Of a stretch of 64,000 bases of DNA, positions 60,181 to 64,000 are shown piece after piece. The notes under the pieces were generated by a model. That model saw nothing but the letters and a program-made list of their open reading frames with translations, searched no databases and was not told the DNA's origin. The stretch is taken from assembly GCA_003194525.1 (NCBI GenBank), contig NBIV01000252.1, positions 58,134 to 122,133 of the forward strand. The letters run 5' to 3'. Origin of the DNA: Gracilariopsis chorda (taxonomy: Eukaryota; Rhodophyta; Florideophyceae; Gracilariales; Gracilariaceae). The translations under genes and the position numbers were made by a program. The stretch's first letter is position 1; each line of letters opens with the position of its first letter.

Positions 60181-63100
60181 AGGCGTCACTGCCTCGCTCC
60201 CCGGTCAAAATCCTTACTAGGAAACAGGCCGTCTCAGACGTGAACTCTGAACACTTTAGTGTTCTGCGTCGACCGTGGAAACGTGTTCGAAACAACCGGT
60301 TCCCGGACAGAGTTTTGGTAATGGCCAAGAGAAACTACAAGGTATATGCTGACCTTGGCCTTTCCACCCAGTTTATGGTGCGAGTTCTCACTGTTTTGGA
60401 CACAGGTGCAGGCCCGAACTTCATCGTTGAGTCGCTCCTGCCACCGTCATTGCAGTCTCAGATCCGCCATGGCGTGATACCGGATGTCGTGGATGCGAAT
60501 GATAACCCGTTATCAACGGTTGGGACAATCGACCTGGTCGTGCGCCTTGGCTCCTTTCTTGTCAAACTCAACTTTATTGTTTGTCGGAAACTTGCCGCCC
60601 CTTTGATCTTGGGATGCGACTTCTGTGGCAGATTCGTCGATGCCATCAGGCCCCGTCTAAGACGTGTGGAAATGGAAGACGGCTCCTCCGTTTCGATCGT
60701 ACGTCGTCCTCTACGACGTGCCTCGAAGAAGCACGTTCCATTACCTGCTGCGCAGGAACCCCCACCGGCTTCCCGGGACTCTACAAAGCTCCGCGTTGCC
60801 GCGTCTGTCCAACTTCCCCCGGAATCTCAAGTTTGGGTACGAGTCACCTCCCGTCAACACGGTTTACGAGTAATTAAACCCCTTTCATCATTATATGATA
60901 GGTATCAACTCGCCGTGGCGAATGGAGTAGCTCAAATTGAGCCCGATAAACCGTTCAACGTGCTGGTCGCCAATCTAGGCTCTACGCCCCAGTCACTGGT
61001 GAAAAACCAAGTCATTGGTTCGGTAATGCCCCACCCCACCGCGATGATTCCCACGAGAATGACCGCCGCCAACGTCCTCGGTCTCGTTCACTCTAAGGAG
61101 GGGGAGGACACTGCCGTCCAAATGCCGAAATGCTCGGATGCTAAGCCGGTTCCAACGAGTTACGACCGGATTGATCCCGTGAAAGAACTCGAGGAACTTG
61201 ACCTCGGTCATGTGCCGGAATCGCACCGTGAACGTATCCGAGAGATGCTACGGAATTTCACCACGATGTGGGATGGCTCCCTAGGGGAGATTACTACAAC
61301 GGAGCACTGGATTGACTTGCTACCTGATACCAGGTCGATCGCTCAGCACCCCTATAGGGCAGGCCCTAAAGCTCGAGAAGAGGAAGAATTCCAAGTGGAA
61401 AAGATGCTCCGAGCTGGAGTAATAGAACCGGCTCTGTCGCCGTGGGCATCCCCAGTGGTACTGGCTCCGAAACCGGATGGATCCTGGCGCTTTTGCATCG
61501 ACTACCGTCGACTGAACGCCGTAACCATCAAGGATGTGTACCCGATCCCACGAATGGATGAGTACATCGATTCACTCGGAAATGCTACCGTTTTCACGGC
61601 TCTAGACGCCAATTGGGGATACTGGCAGGTGCCCGTCAGGGAACAGGACCGCGACAAGACTGCTTTTGTCTGTCACTCCGGACTCTACCGTTTCAAACGG
61701 ATGCCTTTTGGTTTGACCAATGCTCCCGCTACTTTCCAGCCTGCTATCGACATACTACTGGCTCACTTCAAATGGCGTACATGCCTCGTCTACCTGGACG
61801 ATATCATAGTATTCTCAGATAATCTGGATGACCACCTCACGCACGTGAGAGATATCATGACCACGCAACGTGAAGCTGGAGTTACTCTCAAGTTGAGGAA
61901 ATGTGAGTTCTTTACAGATACAGTGAAGTATCTGGGCCACATAATCCGCCCTGGGCGTGTGATGATCGAGGAAGCTCCAGTTAAGTCGCTCCGTCAAGCG
62001 AAAGAACCCGCCACTCAAACGTAACTACGCTCCTTTCTAGGATTAGTCAACGTCTATCGACGGTTTATCCCGAATTGTGCGGATATCTCAGCACCCTTGA
62101 ACGCGCTCTTGCGGAAAGGCCAACCACCGAAATTGGAACCCTTTACGTCCGTCGAGACGAAGGCGTTTAACTCCCTCAAGGAGGCTGTAACATCAGCACC
62201 GATCTTATCGTTACCGAAACCCGGAATACCGTTTACCGTAGACACGGATGCTAGTGACTACCAAGTAGGTTGTGCTCTCTTTCAGACAACTCCCGAAGGA
62301 GAACGAACCCCTATTGGGTACTGGTCACGCTCACTGAATGTTCACGAGTGGAATTACTCCGTCTCGGAGAAAGAGTGTCTTGCAGTTGTGTGGGCACTCT
62401 CTACTCTCCGCCCCTATCTTATGGGTGTGCACTTCACCGTTTACACGAATCACTCGTCATTACGATGGCTCATGACAGTCTCTGAACCGTCAGGCCGCTT
62501 AATGCGTTGGAGGCTCCGCCTTGCCGAGTTCGACTTCGAGGTGATCTACAAGAAGGGCACAAAGAACGCTCAGGCGGACGCGCTGTCGCGTTTACCCACG
62601 GATGGTGAAACTCCACCCGCTGGGGACGAGGGCATTCCTTGCTTCGTCGTCGACGGTCGAGAACCGGGGCCCCGGACCGTGAACCCGATAACTCGGATGA
62701 AGAACCGGAATCGGATGATGAACTGGACGCACTACTCGTCTCGGAAGATGCTCAGAAACCCCCACCGGGTAATTTCGTGCCAATACCCCCGGAGGAGATG
62801 GTCAGAGAACAACAAGGTGATCCCTTCTGTACTCAGATTCGCGCCCGACTTAATGGCGGTGCGCAACTCCCTTTCGAGGTGAATGATGTTGGATACCTCG
62901 TCAGGACGGTTCAAACAACCCCACAGGTAGTGGTACCGCATACTCTACAATCTAGAGTGTTGCAATTGTCGCACTATGCGAAACTTGGTGGACACGCCGG
63001 TGGAGTGAAACTTTACCTCACGTTGCGACGGAGTTACTATTGGCCAGCCATGGCTGTGGACTGCTACGCGACTGTACGGTCATGCACGGAGTGTGCCAAA

Positions 63101-64000
63101 AACCGGGTCAAAACTCCGGAAGCACTCAACGAAGTTGAATTTTATTCCCAGCACGGGCCCTCTCGAGTTTGTCGCAATTGACCTCTTGGGACCGCTGCTC
63201 ACCACAAAGCGTGGACATAAGTTTTTACTCGTTATCACGGATCGTTTCTCCAAGTTGGTTCGCACCGTACCTTTATGGAAGATATCCGCCTTCGCGGTTG
63301 CGCAAGCCTTCGTCACCCATTGGGTATTTGTCTACGGACCACCGGTTAAACATTCTATCCGATAACGGAAAGCACTTCGCATCGCGATTCTTTGAGGACG
63401 TGTGTCGGATTCTCGATATCAAGAATTTGTTCACAGCGACCTACCACCCCCAGTGTAATGGGCAAGTCGAGCGGTTTAACCGAACGCTGTTGGCCTCTCT
63501 CCGTTCTTACGTTGCTGATCACCCCAAAACATGGGACCTGTACACTGACGCCTTGACGTTTGCGCATAACACACAGGTGCACCGTACAACGGGTTTGACT
63601 CCATTTGAATTGGTACTTTCGCGTCATCCGCCCGCCGTAAGCGTTGGAACCCCAGCCTACGCTGGCAAACTTCCCTCCGTGAAGGATTATCGCCAACGAT
63701 GGAAAGCGTGGCTTACGAAGTTAATCCCGGTCGCCCGGAGCTCCATGGCACGAGCACAGGCCGCGTACAAGCGTGATTTTGACTCTCGTGTACGAGGTAC
63801 AGCACCGCCAATTAAGGAGGGTGACTACGTCTTCGTCCGTAAGGAGCACTGGAACCCTGATAAGGAGAAACGGCATAAGCTCTCACCCGTCGCGGACGGT
63901 CCCTACAAGGTCATATCAGTGGATAACGACACCTTAGTGGTGGAAATGAACGACGCTCATGAGCGGATTTCCGCGATCGCGTTGTTATGGCACCGCCACC
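60162..64000 (+). pseudogene. pol: Retrotransposon Pol (protease, RT, RNase H, integrase), broken
   Basis: Protease: LTVLDTGAGPNFI near 60,400. Reverse transcriptase 61,390-61,990: SPWASPVVLAPKPDGSWRFC, DYRRLNAVT, MPFGLTNAPATFQ and the YLDDI active site at about 61,793. A TAA at 62022 interrupts just before LRSFLGLVNVYRRFIP. RNase H: FTVDTDASDYQVG, SEKECLAVVWAL and TNHSSLRWL (usually TDH), ending QADALSRL. The frame then changes near 62,660 to the HHCC zinc domain (LSHYAKLGGHAGG, CTECAKNR), again near 63,140 to the integrase core (VAIDLLGPL, ITDRFSKL) and, after a one-base insertion near 63,351, to LSDNGKHF and GQVERFNRTL, which supply the remaining catalytic Asp and Glu. The last frame is open to the window end (DGPYKVI). 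Confidence 0.93.

Larger units (their letters stand above)
57231..64000 (+). mobile_element. Ty3/gypsy (chromovirus) retrotransposon, right end cut by window
   Basis: The order is leader, gag (with CCHC knuckle), protease, reverse transcriptase, RNase H, integrase, which is the Ty3/gypsy order. The family is assigned to chromoviruses because its truncated relative at 859-2095 carries the chromodomain that should follow beyond 64000. Lesions: frame changes in gag (about 59,570), after RNase H (about 62,660), in the integrase (about 63,140 and 63,351) and a stop at 62022. It is a dead or non-autonomous copy. The left boundary is a guess: an AT-rich run and TATATATA near 57.23-57.29 kb look like U3, but the second LTR needed to define ends lies outside. 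Confidence 0.92.

Noticed and set aside
1-64000. CRISPR arrays, rRNA, tRNA genes, replication origins, bacterial operons
   Set aside because: No regularly spaced direct repeats, no rRNA signatures, no clear cloverleaf found by eye, and all gene content is eukaryotic. A tRNAscan run could still find a tRNA I missed.

Overview
The window is nuclear DNA of a photosynthetic eukaryote, most likely a multicellular (florideophyte) red alga. The evidence is two apparently plastid-targeted proteins (one with a twin-arginine lumen signal), eukaryote-only complexes (TRAPP, spliceosome, UFMylation, Sin3), genes that are mostly single-exon with a few 80-120 nt GT-AG introns, and tight gene packing next to repeat-rich DNA. 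The species call is inference; nothing in the sequence names it.

Region 1 (1 to about 28.9 kb) is a graveyard of mobile elements and dead genes. It holds a chromovirus (Ty3/gypsy) deletion derivative carrying gag and a chromodomain but no pol (0.86-2.1 kb, minus), an inverted duplication of an unknown coding sequence (2.77-5.15 kb), a decayed Mutator-like transposase (7.3-8.1 kb), a PIF/Harbinger transposase with a possible accessory gene (12.7-14.4 kb), an unknown SAP-like gene remnant (14.7-16.3 kb), a methionine synthase pseudogene (16.4-17.3 kb), a 5 kb DNA polymerase epsilon pseudogene (18.8-24.0 kb), a Pif1 helicase fragment bordered by mini-satellite and hairpins (24.3-25.8 kb), a second scrap of polymerase epsilon (25.8-26.0 kb) and a second Harbinger transposase (26.1-27.1 kb).

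Region 2 (29.0-54.7 kb) is a compact array of apparently functional genes, mostly alternating in strand: TPR co-chaperone-like protein, SGNH esterase (IAH1-like), DPH1, lumenal FKBP, a small unknown, DUF1350 hydrolase, CWC25, TRAPPC1, eRF3, CDK5RAP3, QueF, SAP30, Xaa-Pro aminopeptidase, UshA-type metallophosphatase, and a large FHA plus triple-SAP chromatin protein. Many sit as divergent pairs over 180-600 bp shared promoters. Several act on translation: DPH1 (eEF2 diphthamide), eRF3 (termination), CDK5RAP3 (ribosome UFMylation and ER-phagy) and QueF (7-deazaguanine of the queuosine pathway). QueF is of a proteobacterial type and is the clearest candidate for gene transfer from bacteria.

Region 3 (54.7-57.2 kb) is intergenic with a long C-rich tract. 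Region 4 (57.2 kb to the right edge) is a nearly complete but frame-broken Ty3/gypsy element (gag, protease, reverse transcriptase, RNase H, integrase) cut off by the window end before its chromodomain and 3' LTR. Its leader contains short hairpins whose pairing is kept in the diverged copy at 0.86-2.1 kb, and its gag-pol junction is a 37-nt overlap flanked by stem-loops.
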